A stretch of 64,000 bases of DNA from Acanthochromis polyacanthus (Eukaryota; Chordata; Actinopteri; Pomacentridae): positions 32,184,067 to 32,248,066 of the forward strand of contig NC_067117.1 in assembly GCF_021347895.1 (NCBI RefSeq), in the 5' to 3' direction. This document shows, in pieces, positions 25,570 to 37,144 of the stretch (position 1 is its first letter; each line of letters begins with the position of its first letter). The notes beneath the pieces are model-generated. The model searched no databases. It saw only the letters and a list, made by a program, of their open reading frames with translations, and was not told where the DNA came from. The position numbers and the translations under genes were made by a program.

Positions 25570-25860
25570 TACGTCCCTAACTTAATTAGATACATGGCAG
25601 CAGGACAAAAATTCAGATTGTTTATTTGGAAGTTGCAAACATTATGTTGATAAGTCGTGTAGACCTGATAATGTTGGTGATTGCATCAACTTAATGTAGT
25701 GTGTAATTTAAATTCAGATTTCACCATTCATCATATAAAGTTATTTTGTAGTCGTAACTTACCGAAATTATGTTGATAGCTTCATTTTTCTTCACCATGA
25801 GTCCTAAATTTCAAGTCTTCTCCCCTGTCTACCAAACATACCTATGTGAGGAGCATTTCA
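25570..25860. repeat. Dispersed repeat R1, copy 1
   Basis: It shares a long, gapped similarity with 38020-38300, including GTGTGTAATTTAAA-like and TTCATTTTTCTTCA blocks, AGTTGCAAAC and TGCATCAACTTAATG. I cannot assign it to a known class, and I see no terminal repeats. Confidence 0.5.
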
Positions 25861-25989
25861 GGATGTGGATCATATCTTTTACAAGAAAATTCTACTCATG
25901 AAGTTGGGAATCATTTAAATTATGATGTATTATCAGGAAGCCTTCAGTCAATCTTTATGGCCAAACTTGATCAGTGTACAAACTAATGG

Positions 25990-26380
25990 AGTCAGAGTAA
26001 ACCTGCTTCGGCTAAAGTTCCTAGCAGCGAGAATGGAGAGCTTCTCCCACTGGATGTAGTTTGGGCCAAAAGAAGAGGATATCCATCAGACCCAGCAATG
26101 ACTGTTGACCCAGACATGCCCCAGGAAGTGCTTCTCCATATTGGCATCTCCATTCCTGTTCATCCTGAAAGCAAAAAGCTTGTCTTAGTGCTTTTCTTTG
26201 ATGCCAGAAAAACTTGCCAATGACTCCCTTGCAACAAACTATTGCAGATGGGAATGGATGACACTGTAGACAAACTGTGCTTCATGGAGTTAAAGAAACC
26301 CAGCATTCACAAGTCTGTACACACTGCTTCATACCAGGAAATGGTACATTTAAACCAAAGGAGAGCAAACCTGAACTTCA
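25990..26380 (+). pseudogene. BRPF3-like PWWP-domain pseudogene fragment, intron-less
   Basis: The frame from about 25996 reads SKPASAKVPSSENGELLPLD then VVWAKRRGYPSDPAM, the PWWP domain start of BRPF/BRD1 chromatin scaffolds. It continues PQEVLLHIGISIPV, LVLVLFFDARKTCQ, a stop (26221-26223) where the family has Trp, then LPCNKLLQMGMDDTVDKL and KPSIHKSVHTA. The DDTVDKL and RKSV-type wording points to BRPF3. About 15 residues between IPV and LVLVLFF are missing. No introns interrupt it, though PWWP in this family is encoded over several exons as I recall, so a retro-copy is likely. Functional PWWP binds H3K36-methylated nucleosomes; this copy cannot be whole. Confidence 0.7.
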
Positions 26381-26417
26381 CTCCCTCCACTTTTATGTAA
26401 ATTTTATTCAAAGGTTT

Positions 26418-26555
26418 CATCTGCACAGTGGAGTAGTGGTTAGCACTTTCGCCTTGCAGCAAGAAGATCCCCGGTTCTTCTCCATAGACTCCAGCACCCC
26501 CCGCGACCCTAGTGAGGATAAAGCGGTGTACAGAGAATGGATGGATGGATGGATG
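26418..26555 (+). mobile_element. tRNA-derived SINE, slightly deleted
   Basis: The RNA polymerase III A-box-like TAGTGGTTAGCAC and a B-box region around CCCCGGTTC are visible, followed by the GCAGCAAGAAGATCCCC block and CGACCCTAGTGAGGATAAAG body typical of a widespread fish SINE. It ends in a (GGAT)n tail. Bases just after the B box are missing. Confidence 0.75.
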
Positions 26556-27950
26556 GTTTCATCATCTAAAACAGGCTGCTTGGTTATATGTGTAGCTGCT
26601 TCTTCAATAATCTTAAAAAATGACAGTGGGACAGTAAAGCAAAGATTTCCAACTTTTGATGGTTTTTGAAAGGTTCTTGTGCAAAACTGTTGCTCTGATT
26701 TTTAAATTGAGGGGGAATAAAAGCGCTAAAAGACTTTCGTATATTACTTAGTTTATTTATCCATGTCATTTAAAAAAAAAAGGTTTTACACAACCACTGT
26801 GTGTTCTTATTAAGTTTTTATTTTAGGCCAAAGTGAGACAAGACTCTAGTGAGAAATTATTTAATTGTCAAAGGGATGATCTTGATTCAAAACATATTCA
26901 GAATGTATTTACCACTGAAAATTTTTTTAAATGCTTGCCAACTTTCAAAATTGTGCTTTAATACAGTATTTAGGTACATAACACTTAAAATTCCTTATAA
27001 CACCAAAAAACTAGTGTTTATGCTTCTAATTATTATATAAGGGATAATTTAAAATCATTGGGCATCGCCTTAAAGACTGGTATGAACTGTTGGGTTAATT
27101 TTCCTGTTGCTGTTGAGCCCAAACATTTGTTTTTACAGTGTAGGCAGGGCCCAGCTTTGTGTTCAAAATCCCCAATTTGTTCACTAATTCTCAGTGTAAC
27201 AGACCTTGAGATTGAAAAGTGGCACACTTATGAATCATCAGCGTCTTATGTGATTAGTGGTAACTGCAGTGTCGCACTCGCACAGCTTTAAATTCTGCAT
27301 CTATGAAACTACTATGGAATGGTTTGCAGACTGCAGAGTGCATGCTATGAACGCCACTTGTTTCATTCAATTGTGGGGATTTTTTGTCCTCATGAAGATA
27401 ATTCTGTGTCTATTGTCTCACAATACTGAATCAAAGTAGATTTTCTGAAACTGATCGATAGAAAATGACCATTTAATGTTTGGTGTAGCCCTCAAAAAAG
27501 TACTTCAAGATAGATTTTCCATTATATTGTTGCGACAATGTGGTCATTTGTTTTTGGTAATTCACCCCCACTTATTATTTTGGCTGCAAAGAACTAATAC
27601 AACTTAAACTATTAAAGATGCAACCTTCAGAAGCTTTGGATGTTATTAAAGCACCAACATTATTTCACTTGCATTTAAAACTAGAATGACAAAATAATTC
27701 AGTCACAACCATTAGCTAGTGCTATAAAATAAATTGAAATGTCATAATGAATTGGGTTTTCCTTCTTTGTAATCTTCTTCGTAAACTGTTTGACTGCACC
27801 AAGTGTGTTCTATTGACGACACTATAATAAAAGTACACTGGATTTAATAGTTAATATGAAGATATTTTAAATTTCTTTGTAGAAATATGTTTTGACTTTG
27901 ACACTTTCGAGTATTTTTCTGTTGATTTGGGTCAAGAAGATGCATATAAA
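26556..27950. other. AT-rich non-coding stretch, nothing recognised
   Basis: Short open frames here have no recognisable motif or splice context. Nothing supports a gene, RNA or named repeat. Confidence 0.4.
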
Positions 27951-28695
27951 TTAGACCCTCCAGAAAAACGCGATTATGCGATCGCATGAATTCCCGCGTT
28001 AATCACCAAAATGCCGCTGATTATGCGGGGGTCAATTATTTCCCAAAAGGCCGCATAATCATCGCAAAACAGCACATAATTCCCGCAAGAATCTCACATT
28101 TCCACGCGAAAAAAAAGAGAAATATGAGGGTCCCGCTTGATTTCACAATTTCCACATAAAATGAGAAAACTATAACCAATATAAATGGAGTTATGAGTGA
28201 GTTTTTATGTGACACCCGTCCTGACGTCATCAGTTCGCGCTTTCACACAGACACTTGAAGCACGAGCTGATGCGGAGCGCGGCATCAGTGTTGTCAACTT
28301 AGCGACTTTCTCGCTAAATCTAGCGACTTTTTTTTGTCAAAAGCAACTAGCCACAAATCTAGCAACTTTTTCTGCCGTTTTGGAGACTGACAAGAAAACT
28401 CGGATCATTCTGCAGTTACTGTTTTCAACAAGCAGCAGGCGCTGCTGTGAGCTTCTCCCCCTCCCAAAGCACAGGCTGTCAGTCCAGTAAACCTGCAGCA
28501 GTCCCAGTGTCTGATTAGAGGACACATCCCTCTGCGGCCAGATGGCAGGTGAATCGTGCATATTTCTGCATATTTCACAACTATTCGCATACTTTGCAAC
28601 TTTCCACACATTTCCCCGCATAAAATGGCATAAAAACTCCGCATATTTATTCACACAATCAAGTATTTTTGCCCGCGTTTTTCTGGAGGGTCTAA
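27951..28695. mobile_element. Non-autonomous TIR element (745 bp) with TAAA duplication
   Basis: The ends are TTAGACCCTCCAGAAAAACG and CGTTTTTCTGGAGGGTCTAA, with TAAA on both flanks (27947-27950 and 28696-28699). The interior holds repeated CGCATAAT-type words and a mid-section with TAGCGACTTT repeats. No transposase is encoded. The superfamily is uncertain. Confidence 0.8.
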
Positions 28696-28699
28696 TAAA

Positions 28700-29339
28700 T
28701 GTACTTTTAGTGCAGTAATAGAATAAAACATGAAAATGAATGCACTTTAGAGACATTGTATGATGTGTCGATTGTCATTTTTTAAATAAATTGCAAAAAT
28801 AGTCATATCAAACATATACTTTCTTGACAACCAGCAGAGAGTCCAGACAGTTGTTGCACCTGTCTATACTGAGTAACGAATTATAGTTTTGCAGGTATAA
28901 ATGCAAAACTATAATTCATTGTTTTTAAGTTTGTTTTTATATGTAGACTTTAAAAAAAATCAGATGCAGCAAGTGCACTCTTTGGAGGTTTTAGTGGCTG
29001 ATTTGAGCCCTAATGCTAAGCTAACCTATTTCTGGCTGCAATTTTTTGGGAAAATTAAAAAAAAAAAACTGCAAAGAAGTATTTCTCCTAAGTCACTAAG
29101 AAAATTATGTTTAGTATATATTTTTATTGTTTTTCTTGTCAGACTTTTACTTTAACATGAACATCTGAGACCATCCTCAGGAGGAAATCAGGATAATAAT
29201 GAGCTGCAAAATAAACGTATGGAGGAGGCTGGGGTGGATGGATGGGTCAGAAATGGGTAGAAACCTTTTACTGACAGTCAGTAGTTTGCTTTTTTGTTGT
29301 TTCCATGTTTGTTTTCCCCCAAAATTGATCATGTACTGT
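28700..29339. other. Non-coding stretch, nothing recognised
   Basis: I see no gene or repeat. Runs of A and T occur, including (A)10 near 29060. Confidence 0.4.
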
Positions 29340-29395
29340 AGTTACCTCTGCCAGGAGGTTATGTAATCACCAGAGTTTGTTTGTCTGTCTGTCTG

Positions 29396-29398
<3 letters not shown>

Positions 29399-29449
<51 letters not shown>
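29399..29449. repeat. (GT)n microsatellite
   Basis: A perfect run of GT of about 50 bp. Confidence 0.98.
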
Positions 29450-29452
<3 letters not shown>

Positions 29453-29458
29453 GTTTCT

Positions 29459-29714
29459 GCTATACCGGTGGGGACTTTGACCTGACTATTTGCTATAAAG
29501 GTGGGGACTTGTCTTACGGTGGGGACCTAAAATGAGGTCCCCACGGGTGGCAACACCGTTTTCTTGGCCATATTGTTGTTAATAAAAAATGTAAAAGTGC
29601 AAAAACGTTTGTTTAGGGTTAGGCATTGATTTGGTGATGGTTAAGGTTAGGGTTAGGGTATGGGTTAGGAGTTAGATATGAATGGGAGTCAATGGTAAGT
29701 CCCCACCGGTATAG
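29459..29714. repeat. Inverted-repeat unit ending in CTATACCGGTGGGGAC
   Basis: CTATACCGGTGGGGACTTTG at the left is mirrored by AAGTCCCCACCGGTATAG at the right. GGTGGGGAC recurs internally three times. It contains a short telomere-like stretch (GGTTAGGGTTAGGG, about 29643-29656). This looks like a small non-autonomous element. Confidence 0.7.
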
Positions 29715-29718
29715 AAAA

Positions 29719-29724
<6 letters not shown>

Positions 29725-29798
<74 letters not shown>
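29725..29798. repeat. (GT)n microsatellite
   Basis: A perfect run of GT of about 74 bp, interrupting the composite repeat. Confidence 0.98.
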
Positions 29799-29799
<1 letters not shown>

Positions 29800-29808
29800 T
29801 GTTTGTAT

Positions 29809-30239
29809 GTTAACAGCATAACTCAAAAAGTCATGGACGGATTTTCACCAAATTTTTACAGGATGTCCGGAAGAGCAAAAGTAACAATCGATTAGATTTT
29901 GGAGGTGATCCGGATCACCGTCTGGATCCAGGAATTTTTTGAAGGTGGAAGGACAATTGGCCATCTCTCAATTGGACAGACAGAGGTCGCTGCAACGATC
30001 CCGGGCGATGGCCGAATCCCCCGCGGCAGGTTCGGGCTTTCCGGACGAGTCGGGACCGACGAAACGAAGCGGCGGTGACGCGTACGGTACCGTCACACGC
30101 GCGCGCAACGGTACGTGCGTGCGGCGGCGCCGCGTGCAAAACACTGTGCTGTTACACTGTACAGGCATGTTATGCTTTCTGCACAAACTGTTGAAACTCA
30201 ATACAATCCGTCCATGACTTTTTGAGTTATGCTGTTAAC
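29809..30239. repeat. Inverted-repeat unit with GC-rich CpG-dense core
   Basis: The arms (29809-29844 and 30205-30239) begin and end GTTAACAGCATAACTCAAAA and its complement, then GTCATGGACGGATT. The core at about 30000-30135 is GC-rich and CpG-dense (GACGCGTACGGTACCGTCAC, GGCGGCGCCGCGTG), unlike the AT-rich surroundings. The open frames it creates lack any protein-like motif. Confidence 0.7.
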
Positions 30240-30520
30240 AGACATTGGGGGAAATGTTTATTTGTTATGCTCATGTATGTTGATGTATGTCTTTGCCTGC
30301 TCTGGGACTGCAGGTGGAAATTAGCATTCATGCTATAATCTGGCATAATGCATCTCTCCCTTCGGGGTTAATGTTTATTTGTGCAATGTCCCATGGATCA
30401 AATAAAAGAAAGAAAGAAAGACAGACAGACAGATGGCCTGGCGGACGTATGCGCTCTCCGAGTGCTTTTCTAGTTACTATTGAAATCATACTGAGAGTGG
30501 TTCCCAAAACCCCTGATATA

Positions 30521-31166
30521 CACTACTGGGTAAAAGTTTTAGGATGCCCCAATATTTACATTTTTAATTGAAATTCAAGTAGGTCAAGTTCAATGAAGAG
30601 CTAGAAATGGTACAAAGGTAAGTGGTGAACTGCTAGAGGTTATAAAAAGGTACAGTCACCCAAAACTGAAAAATAATGTAGATTTCAGAATTCGACAAAA
30701 AAAAAAAAAACTTTTTCAGGGAACAAGAACTGGGTTAACAGCTTAAAGCTGTTCTGCAGCAATGGAGGTTGATCAAGTCTTGAAAGTTGGTGCTACTAAA
30801 TCCTACAGGTGTCCAAACTCTTCTTGAATCCTTCCAACCCCCTCTGTCTGCATAAAAGTAGTGTTGGAACACATCATGGCACCAAACCCTCAGAGCATTA
30901 TTTGAGTGGTATTGTACTGCAGAAAGTAGTGTGTTGCTATAAAAAATGGCATGGAAAAGGCAATTCATCGAAGAGAGACAGACCATTTTAACACTACACC
31001 TACAGAGAAATTGAAACGAAAGCCAAGGTGTCAGTCAGTACAGTTTTCTTCACCATCAAAACTAGTTCTATGCTTTCGTTTCAGAGTACAATGATTGGTT
31101 AACATTCATAATTTCTAATAAAAACTAGAAACATTGAGGTGTTCTAAAACTTTTGACCCATACTGC
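30521..31166. mobile_element. Internally deleted Tc1-like element, family C
   Basis: The left end CACTACTGGGTAAAAGTTTT follows TA; the right end has CTAAAACTTTTGACCC. Between them is the 5' part of a Tc1 element (TAGTGTTGGAACACATCATG, GTACAGTTTTCTTCACCATC) joined directly to its 3' end, so the transposase core is gone. It provides an uninterrupted reference for the split copy at 39988-43622. Confidence 0.8.
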
Positions 31167-31625
31167 AAGTGTAATTTTGCTCTTTAACATTTTGGAAGTG
31201 TTTTTTGTGCCTCATGCTTCACCCACAGCTTTGTCACTTCCTTATTTTTTACAGTGGCGTCTGCAGTGGTTTTGGAGGGCACAGACATGATGTCATCCCG
31301 TAGAGGCATCAGAGCAAAAGCTGTTGTTCCAAAGGGGCAGATAACAAGCGATATATTTTGTCGTTTTATTAAAAAAAAAAAACTTGCTGGACGACTAAAT
31401 GCGGACTGCACATTAGCTATAAAAAGGGTCAAAGTATCCGTCTGAATATCCACCAAAGTGATCATCATAAATACAGACGTACAAGACCACATAAACACAA
31501 ACTCTGCTCGGAAAAATCAACCAGTCTAGACTGCAGTGAACACAGCTAATGACTGTATTTCATATCGTCCATCTGCAGTTTCTCCGAGAGCCTGTGTGTG
31601 TTATACACTTTAGTCTTTTTATTGC
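31167..31625. other. Non-coding stretch, nothing recognised
   Basis: A 63-codon plus-strand frame at 31254 has no recognisable motif. No repeat was identified. Confidence 0.35.
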
Positions 31626-31880
31626 TTGCCTCCCACCCTCTTTCTTTCATCTCTCTCCATCTCCATTCCTTCTCTCTCCTTCAATCAGCCTGTTTCATGT
31701 GTCAGACAGCTTCGAAACACTTGGAGGATTCAGCAGACGAAAGAAAGGAGAAAAAAAAAGGCAAATCATTTTATCACCTCTTTTCTCCCTCTCTTCTGTC
31801 TCGTTTCCTTTTTTGTCTGTTTTTTCTCTCTCTCTGTCTCTGCTCCCTCCATTCCTCTTTCCCTCTCAGGTGTGATCTGT
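31626..31880. repeat. Pyrimidine-rich tract
   Basis: CT-rich on the plus strand (CTCTCTCC, CTCTCTCT, CCCTCC) except for an interruption at about 31700-31770. It directly precedes the much longer purine tract. Confidence 0.75.
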
Positions 31881-31919
31881 GTGGGGAGTCACTGTCTAGA
31901 CAACCGATTATACCGAATA

Positions 31920-32416
31920 ATGAGGGGGAGAGAGAGAAGGAGGGAGGAAGGGGAGAGACGGAGCGCTAAAAGGCAGAGGGAGGTGGATGTGAAGGGAAAG
32001 AGAGGTGTAGTGTCAGACGGAGACGGAGAGGTGCAAAGGAGAAGGAAAAGTAGGAGGAAATAGGCGAGGGAGTGGAAGTAAGGAAGAGATGGAAGGAAAC
32101 AGGGAAAATAAAAGGAAGGGATGAGACATAAGGAGTGGAAAGGGAGAGAAGCAAAGCAAAGGAAACAGAAAAAACAGAGAGATGGGAAGAGAGACAGAAA
32201 GATTCACAGAAAAAGATGGAAGGACAGACCGACCGGAGACAGAAAGAAAGATGAAAAGAAACAGACGGATAGAAAGACAAAGATGGAAAGACAGATGACA
32301 AGGAAGAAAGAAGAGATGGCTGACAAAAAAGAAGAGACAGATGGAAAGAAAGAGAAAGACAGACAGATGACGGAAGAAAAGAAAGATGGAAAGAAGGAAA
32401 GACAGATGTGTATCGA

Positions 32417-32456
<40 letters not shown>

Positions 32457-33120
32457 AGGAAGAGACGGACAGACGGATAGACGGAAATAAAGACAGATGT
32501 AAAGAAAGAGACAGACAAAAAGAATGATGGAAGGAAAGATACTGATAGCAAGATGAAAGGAAAGACAGACAGAAGGAAAAAAGACGAAAGATGGAAAGAA
32601 ACAAGAAAAGATAGGCTGGCACAGAAAGAAAGATGGAAAGAGGAAATGAAGACAGACAGATGGAAAGAAAGAAAGATTTACAGATGGAAAGAAGAAAAGA
32701 AAGACATGGAAAGCGAGACAGTAGAAAAAAGACAGAATGATGGAAGGAAACATTGAAAGACTGGCTGTCGAGGAAAGAATGATGGATGGAAGGAAGGAAA
32801 GACAGAAGGAAAAAAGACAGACAGACCGATAGAAAGATAAAAAGACAGATGGAAGGAAAGACAGGCTAATAGAAAGAAAGACAGAAAGAGGAAATGAAGA
32901 CAGACAGATGAAAAGAAAGAAAGACGGACAGACAGAAAGAAGAAAAGAAAGACAAACATAGGCAGAATGATGGAAGGAAAGACGTACTGATAGAAGGAAA
33001 GACAGACAGATGGAATGATGGAAGGAAAGACAGGCAGACACAGAAAGATGAAAAGAGGAAATGAAGACAGACAGATGAAAGAAAGAAAGAAAGAAAGAAA
33101 GAATGACGAACAGGAGGAAA
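31920..33120. repeat. 1.2 kb purine-rich tract, degenerate GAAAGA/GACAGA satellite
   Basis: The plus strand is almost wholly A and G with scattered GACAGACAGAT and GATGGAAAG words, and an exact (GAAA)n run at about 32415-32455. The longest open frames in the window outside the retrotransposon (for example 32013-33125, minus) are Ser/Phe/Leu-rich readings of this tract and are not genes. Such tracts can form triplex (H-DNA) structure. Confidence 0.9.
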
Positions 33121-33315
33121 ACCATGAGTAGGTAAAGACTGTATGAAAAGAAACATTAAACAACAGAATGAGCAGAAAACACTAAAGAAGACATGTCAGA
33201 CACACACACACACACACATATATAGACACACACAGACTAAACACCACTGAACCAGAACAGAGACACAGTCTGATCTGCTGTGTTAGGAAACCCTATCAGT
33301 CACACAGGCTTTACT

Positions 33316-34090
<775 letters not shown>

Positions 34091-34241
34091 CACTACTGTT
34101 CAAACGTTTGGGGTCAATGTCCTTATTTTTGAAAGAAAAGCATCTTTTTCATTGAAGATAACATTAAATGAATCATAAATCCAGTCTAGACATTGTTCAT
34201 GTGGTAAATTCTAACTGGAAATGGCTGGTTTTGAACAGTAC
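34091..34241. mobile_element. Tc1/mariner-type MITE, family M1, internally deleted copy
   Basis: It begins CACTACTGTTCAAACGTTTG after TA, keeps CCAGTCTAGACATTGTTCAT, then jumps to an end-like TTTTGAACAGTACTG. It is about 150 bp against roughly 365 for full copies. Confidence 0.75.
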
Positions 34242-34954
34242 TGTTTTGAACTGAACAGCATTCACAGTAAAGGGTTAAGATTGTGGCAATGGTTAAAAGT
34301 TGTTAGGCTCCCATGTTAAAGTCCTGTTGTGTTGACCCATCCATCCACCCCAACCTCCTCCCTCTGTAGAGTTTGTGGCTCTATAACAACATAATCATAT
34401 TTCCCCCTTTATTTTCGAAGGTCAAGAGTCGTACTTACTTCAATGTTTTATCACTTGAATGTAAACTAATGTTGTGTTGGGATTTTTGCTTAAACAACAC
34501 TTTTTTTTGGAGGACATCCACAAGGATCTTGTGGATGCTCATGCTAGTGGATCATCGCTATGCTCTGCACATTCCATAAAGTATTTTTATGAGCATTTTG
34601 AAAGGGCATGAGAAAATGTTAATGGGAGCAACAAAAATTTGCCCAACTTTGAATATAAAAACAAATAAAAACTTTTTTAAAAAGAGTTTGTTATGGTGGA
34701 TGAAAAGACATCTTTTGATTGAGTACCTATGCAGCAAACATTTAACTCACATGACTGATCACTTCTATACGATTTTTCGTTGTCTTTGACAGCATGAAAA
34801 AAAACGGCCAGCTGACATGAAAGAATTTTTGTTTGTTCTTTTCTCTTGTGACAATCATATGGAAACACAATCAGTAATGAAAACAATTCCCAGTGAAGAC
34901 AGTCAACTAAAAAACACCTTTTCTGACTACCTTCAACCCCTAACATTTGCACTT
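34242..34954. other. Non-coding spacer between two M1 MITEs
   Basis: Nothing recognised; short open frames only. Confidence 0.4.
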
Positions 34955-35319
34955 ACACCAAACAAGTTTGGGGTCACTCTGAAATGTCCTTATTTTTGAA
35001 AAAAATACCTTTTTTTTTTCAGTGAAGAGAACATTAAATGAATCAGAAATCCAGTCTAGACATTGTTAATGTGGTAAATGACTATTCCAGATGGAAACAG
35101 CTGATTTTTAATGGAATATCTCCATAGGGGTACAGAGGAACATTTCCAGCAACCATCACTCCTGTGTTCTAATGCTACATTGTGTTAGCTAATGCTGTTG
35201 AAAGGCTCATTGATGATTATAAAACCCTTGTGCAACCATGTTAGCACAAGAATAAAAGTGTGAGTTTTCATGGAAAACATGAAATTGTCTGGGTGACCCC
35301 AAACTTTTGAAAAATAGTG
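34955..35319. mobile_element. Tc1/mariner-type MITE, family M1, full-length copy
   Basis: It contains AAGTTTGGGGTCACTCTGAA at the left and GGGTGACCCCAAACTTTTGA at the right, with the core CATCACTCCTGTGTTCTAAT. TA follows the right end. Confidence 0.85.
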
Positions 35320-35321
35320 TA

Positions 35322-36444
35322 TGTTTCCTACGAACAGCCAATGATGGTTTCTTCTGACCATAACTGCTCCATAACCTTAAACAAACTGTAACGTTAACTA
35401 ATCATTTAAAGTATAGACAAAGTTGTTGTTGTGCCCAAAACTTTCCAAACTTTTAGCTTTATTTTGCTGGTGAAACAAATGATGTTCTTTTGGGCATCAG
35501 ATCAGAGGACACATACTGTTCATGTTTTGTTCTATTGCACAGAAAAATCCTGAGATGTGTCTTTTTTAACCGCCTGTCTTACTTTTTGGACCTTTTTTTT
35601 TGCAGTTTGTCATTTTAAGAAAAGGCAGCCACAAACATGGGTTGTTGAGGCGATTGTTGCAAGAAAACTGCTGTCGTTGTAATACACTGTTTCACAGCTT
35701 TTGTGTTTGATCAGCCTCAAGTTATCATCCAACAAATTAAAAAATTGTGTTGCTAAAGCACGAGTGGGTGTAGTTCTAAAAAGCCATTTGACAGCATCAG
35801 CTATCGCAGCAGGGTGCGCTAAAACAACACCACTTAGCTCGATTCAGTTCTATTAAAACCCTAATGTGCCAGCTATCAGACTATTTGAGTTTGATGAGGA
35901 TTTACTAACAATATTATTAGTTCTGTGCAGATGAAATTGAGTTTTTGTTTTCATTATGGTGGCTGCACTCCCCTGATATTGAGGAGTTTCACTCTGCTTT
36001 TCTGCAGTTCCAGTCAAGTAACTACGTAGCTGTTGAGTGGAGCAAGAGTCGACACCTTATGTTTTAACAGCTATAATATGTAAAATCCATTTTTAAAATA
36101 GTTTTTTACATAATTGTGTGCCTTTAGTGTGTCTAGAGATCAACAAAATATGACAAAAAAGCCACCCTCTCATTTTTTTCCCTTCTGCCTCGGTCAAAAA
36201 GTTGCTTCGAAATGACAATTATCACGGTTTTTGTACTTGATTTGTGGGACATTTAGTAATATTTTGTTGGTCTGACCTGAGAGCTCTGTTCTGGGCCTAA
36301 GGGCAAAGGATGGCAGCAGTGTACTGGAGTGTTTGACCACACAAAGCCTGAAAAGTTCGTATTTTAAAATGAACAGGAGGAGCCAGTTATAGTCGTGCAA
36401 GTATCTCCAAACAGCAAAGCACGTTTGATTTTGTCTGTTTGTTC
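35322..36444. other. Non-coding stretch, nothing recognised
   Basis: No repeat, exon or RNA is recognised in this 1.1 kb. Confidence 0.4.
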
Positions 36445-37144
36445 TAGGGCTGGGACTTTAACGCGTTAATTTCGATTAATTAATTACAGAAAAATAACAC
36501 ACCTTTCTCAGTTTCCTCATTTCTGGCACACCAGTAACACTGATGCACACTCCAGTCCAGCAGGTGGCGGTATTGAACCTAAAGTTGGTTTGCTAGCAAC
36601 GTAGAAGATACACAGACTGCACACACAACAAAGTTCAGTGAACAGTGAAGGAAGACAAGGCCACATTGAGCTTGTTGGAAGGAAAGCTTTCTTTTAAAAA
36701 TCTTGGATAAAAGCCTCATTGTGTGCAAATTGTTCAACAAAAAGTTTTCTGGCCACCGCAGCACTTCAAGCCGACGTTATAACCTCAAAGTAAAACATCT
36801 TGCTGTTAGCACCAGAGCTAACGTTAGCTATGACAGCCCTGGTACCGGCTAACGGTGTAGCCAACCCATAATAGACCACTTTTCAAGACACTGAAAGTGC
36901 TTGAGTTTACAAAAAGTCTTGAAATGCTAAATATACTAGTTATAGCTGCACTGAGTAATCCATGAATGTAGCAGACAGAAGAAAACATCCATGTCTATTC
37001 ATCGATTCAGTCATCAGCCAACATTTATTTAAATGCTTTTTGCTTTTAGTGCCAAATATTGCTATGCGATAAAAATGTGATTAATCAAGATTAATTTTTT
37101 TAAAAGCCTCTAATTAGTTTTTTTTAAATCATGTCCCATCACTA
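36445..37144 (+). mobile_element. hAT-type non-autonomous element with BED zinc finger relic (copy 2 of 3)
   Basis: The ends TAGGGCTGGGAC and GTCCCATCACTA are imperfect inverted termini. The translation around 36690-36840 gives a BED-like finger, VCKLFNKKFSGH then NLKVKHLAVSTRAN. The 3' half (CCATAATAGACCACTTTTCA, CATCGATTCAGTCATCAGCC) matches 44980-45482. No clear 8 bp duplication remains, and no catalytic domain. Confidence 0.65.

Larger units (their letters stand above)
29340..30476. repeat. Composite fish repeat, with (GT)n tracts and a GC-rich core
   Basis: It opens with TACCTCTGCCAGGAGGTTAT and closes with GCGCTCTCCGAGTGCTTTTC, landmarks of an abundant unclassified fish repeat. A related, simpler copy is at 60629-61293, ending CTCTCTGAGTGCTTTTCTTG. 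Inside lie two separate inverted-repeat units and two long (GT)n tracts, listed separately. (GAAA)n/(GACA)n occurs at about 30398-30433. Confidence 0.6.

Noticed and set aside
26277..26669. 130-codon plus-strand frame
   Set aside because: It runs across the end of the BRPF3-like pseudogene in another frame and the SINE; composite by chance.
29637..29666. Telomere-like GGTTAGGG stretch
   Set aside because: Only about two to three units inside a small repeat, so too short to call an interstitial telomere.
29619..29895. Frames with (TH)n or (VC)n repeats
   Set aside because: They translate the (GT)n microsatellite. The same holds for 33283-33480 and 46000-46245.
29915..30217. Frames over the CpG-dense core with many Arg/Thr/Ala codons
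   Set aside because: All result from GC-rich composition, with no motif or conserved start.
32013..33125. 370-codon minus-strand open frame and several other long frames in the same tract
   Set aside because: They are Ser/Phe/Leu (or Lys/Glu/Arg) readings of a degenerate purine satellite, with no domain, start context or splice signals.
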